Shown: positions 62,432 to 64,000 of the stretch, one piece after another | Layout: every line of letters starts with the position of its first letter | Position numbering within the stretch: position 1 is the stretch's first letter | Assembly: GCA_004138175.2 (NCBI GenBank) | Contig: RYFE02000001.1 | Span: 310,001 to 374,000 of the forward strand | Source of the DNA: Chloroflexales bacterium ZM16-3 | Lineage (GTDB): Bacteria > Chloroflexota > Chloroflexia > Chloroflexales > Chloroflexaceae | Direction of reading: 5' to 3' | DNA length: 64,000 nt | Position numbers and translations under genes: made by a program | The notes under the pieces: model-generated | The model's database searches: none | Told to the model about the DNA's origin: nothing | What the model saw: only the letters and a program-made list of their open reading frames with translations

Positions 62432-64000
62432 ATGACGCTCTCGTTCATCTCCCCCGCCGCCCTCTGGGCGCTGCTGCTGCTGCCGCTGATCTGGCTGCTC
62501 GCCTGGCTCACCCGCGCGGTTAACATCGGTCGGATCGGCCGGGCGCGCTACATCGCCCTGCTGGCCCTGCGCACGCTCATGCTGGCCTCCCTTGTGCTGG
62601 CCCTGGCCGGTGCCCAGGTGGTGCGCGCCGTGAGCGACACCGCTGTGGTCTTCCTGATCGACGGCAGCGACTCGCTGGCCCCGGCCCTGCGCGAGCGCGC
62701 CCTGGCCTATGTGAATGAGGCGGTCGCCGCCGCCGGCCCGCGCGACCAGGCCGCCGTGGTCGTCTTCGGCGGCTCGGCGGCGGTCGAGCGGGCGCCCGCG
62801 CCCCCCGCGCCGCTGCGCCGCCTCAGCTCGGCGGTGATCGGCAGCCGCACAAATATCGCCGACGCCATCCAGCTCGGCATGGCCCTGCTGCCCGCCGACG
62901 CCCAGAAGCGTCTGGTGCTGATCTCGGACGGCGGCGAGAACACGGGCCACGCCGCCGAGGCCGCCCGACTGGCCGCCCTGCGCGGCATCCCGATTGAGGT
63001 GGTGCCCCTGACTGGGCTCAGCGGCGACGATGTGCTGATCTCGGCCCTTGTCGCCCCCGCCAATGCCCGCGAGGGCCAGGATCTGCCGGTGCGCGTCCGC
63101 GTGCAGAGCAGCGTCGAGGGCCCGGCCCGCATCGAGATTTTTACCGACGGCCAGCTGATCGCCTCCCAGGATGTGCGCCTGCCCGTTGGGCCAAGCGAGT
63201 TCAGCCTGAGCCTGCCCGCCGGACAGGCCGGATTCCGCCGCATCGAGGCGCGCATCGAGGCACCCGCCGACACCCAGCCGCTAAACAACCGGGCCGCTGC
63301 CTTCACCCAGGTGGAAGGCCCGCCGCGCATCCTGCTCGTCGCCTCTGCCGCCGACCGCGCCGCGCCGCTCCAAGGCGCTCTCGCCGCCGCCGGCCTGCGC
63401 GTCGAGATCGTCCCTCCCGCCCAGATCCCCGCCGACCCGGCTCGCCTGCGCGACTACGCTGCCGTCATCCTGATCGACCTACCCGCCTCGACGATGCCCA
63501 GCGCCGCCCAGGCGGCGCTCGTCTCCTATGTGCGCAACCAGGGCGGCGGACTGGCCATGGTCGGCGGGACGGAGTCCTTCGGGGCCGGCGGATGGCGGCG
63601 CACCCCCATCGCCGACGCCCTGCCCGTCGATCTCGACCCGCCAGCCAAGCAAGATCGCCCCGGCCTCGGGCTGGCCCTGGTGATCGACCGCAGCGGCAGC
63701 ATGGGCGAGCCGGTCGATGGCGCGCGCACCAAGCTCGACCTGGCCAAGGACGCGGTCTACCAGGCCACCCTCGGCCTCGCCCAGAGCGACCAGATCGGGG
63801 TCTTTGTCTTCGACGACCTGGCCCAGGCCGTGCTGCCCATCCAGCCGCTGCCCAACCTGCTCGCCATCGAGGACGCCCTGGCCGGGGTCAGCGAGGGCGG
63901 CGGCACCGATATTCGCTCGGGGATCGACCTGGCCGCCCGCGCGATCAGCCAGACCGACGCCCGGATCAAGCACGTCATCCTGCTCACCGACGGCCAGGCC
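62432..64000 (+). CDS. Membrane VWA-domain protein, 3' partial
   Basis: Open from ATG 62432 to the window end (523 codons so far). Two N-terminal helices (about 8-25 and 38-60) precede a first VWA domain (VVFLIDGSDSLAPALRERAL, LVLISDGGENTGHA). A beta domain and a class I glutamine-amidotransferase-like fold (ILLVASAADR...AVILIDLPAS, GGGLAMVGGTESFGAGGW) follow, then a second VWA with a full metal site (LALVIDRSGSMGEP). This layout is typical of BatA/YfbK-like membrane proteins that work with MoxR ATPases. The MoxR and DUF58 genes are 16 kb away. Confidence 0.85.
   Translation, partial: MTLSFISPAALWALLLLPLIWLLAWLTRAVNIGRIGRARYIALLALRTLMLASLVLALAGAQVVRAVSDTAVVFLIDGSDSLAPALRERALAYVNEAVAAAGPRDQAAVVVFGGSAAVERAPAPPAPLRRLSSAVIGSRTNIADAIQLGMALLPADAQKRLVLISDGGENTGHAAEAARLAALRGIPIEVVPLTGLSGDDVLISALVAPANAREGQDLPVRVRVQSSVEGPARIEIFTDGQLIASQDVRLPVGPSEFSLSLPAGQAGFRRIEARIEAPADTQPLNNRAAAFTQVEGPPRILLVASAADRAAPLQGALAAAGLRVEIVPPAQIPADPARLRDYAAVILIDLPASTMPSAAQAALVSYVRNQGGGLAMVGGTESFGAGGWRRTPIADALPVDLDPPAKQDRPGLGLALVIDRSGSMGEPVDGARTKLDLAKDAVYQATLGLAQSDQIGVFVFDDLAQAVLPIQPLPNLLAIEDALAGVSEGGGTDIRSGIDLAARAISQTDARIKHVILLTDGQA

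Overview
The window is high-GC DNA from a phototrophic member of the Chloroflexota, most likely the order Chloroflexales. The evidence is one tetrapyrrole and bacteriochlorophyll gene block (about 10.3-38.1 kb) with bchM, acsF, bchH, bchN, bchB, bciB and bchL mixed with almost the whole haem pathway (hemA, C, D, B, E, L, F and a HemY-type oxidase) and a PucC-type carrier. I did not run a similarity search, so the lineage is an inference from gene content. High GC and co-occurring acsF and bciB would suit a filamentous anoxygenic phototroph that makes pigment in the presence of oxygen.

Layout. 0-4.5 kb: purine and ureide breakdown (ureidoglycine aminohydrolase, allantoate amidohydrolase, a fused FAD/2Fe-2S xanthine dehydrogenase-type subunit) plus a methyltransferase. 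4.6-9.7 kb: single genes (SDR epimerase, SRPBCC protein, amidase, a membrane-anchored protein, a DinB/SCP2-like protein). 10.2-35.0 kb: pigment and haem block, nearly all on the plus strand and interrupted only by a SulP transporter on the minus strand. 35.1-38.1 kb: two B12-binding radical SAM genes on the minus strand, converging on bchL. 38.7-42.0 kb: a DsbA-like thioredoxin, secD and secF. 42.1-46.6 kb: ketopantoate reductase, a zinc-ribbon/FHA protein, DUF58 and MoxR. 46.6-51.7 kb: two-component signalling. 51.9-59.4 kb: fabI, YccF, a lipoate ligase-like protein, an alkyltransferase-like protein, a large glycosyltransferase-like membrane protein and small proteins. 59.6-64.0 kb: an AAA/TPR ATPase and a VWA protein that runs off the window.

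The pathway enzymes fit together. HemA and HemL make 5-aminolevulinate, HemB, C, D and E make uroporphyrinogen and then coproporphyrinogen, HemF and HemY make protoporphyrin IX, BchH is one subunit of the magnesium chelatase, BchM and AcsF form the fifth ring, and BchNBL with BciB complete chlorophyllide a. bchI, bchD, bchXYZ, bchF, bchC, bchG and bchP are not in the window. HemF, HemY and AcsF all use oxygen; the two B12/radical-SAM proteins could be oxygen-independent counterparts or pigment methylases.

The most unusual feature is the non-coding DNA. At least 15 loci carry tandem 7-base repeats whose unit differs from locus to locus, often as two arms that form a hairpin filling the gap between genes of an operon. 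Several run in frame into genes (xdh fusion, hemC, hemD, bciB, the membrane glycosyltransferase). A second family, about 80-110 bp long with CTATAG ends, sits just upstream of start codons in all four copies, three of them 11-12 bp away. Further palindrome families occur two to four times each. A likely decayed IS200/IS605 right end lies between hemB and hemE. I saw no tRNA, rRNA or CRISPR array.
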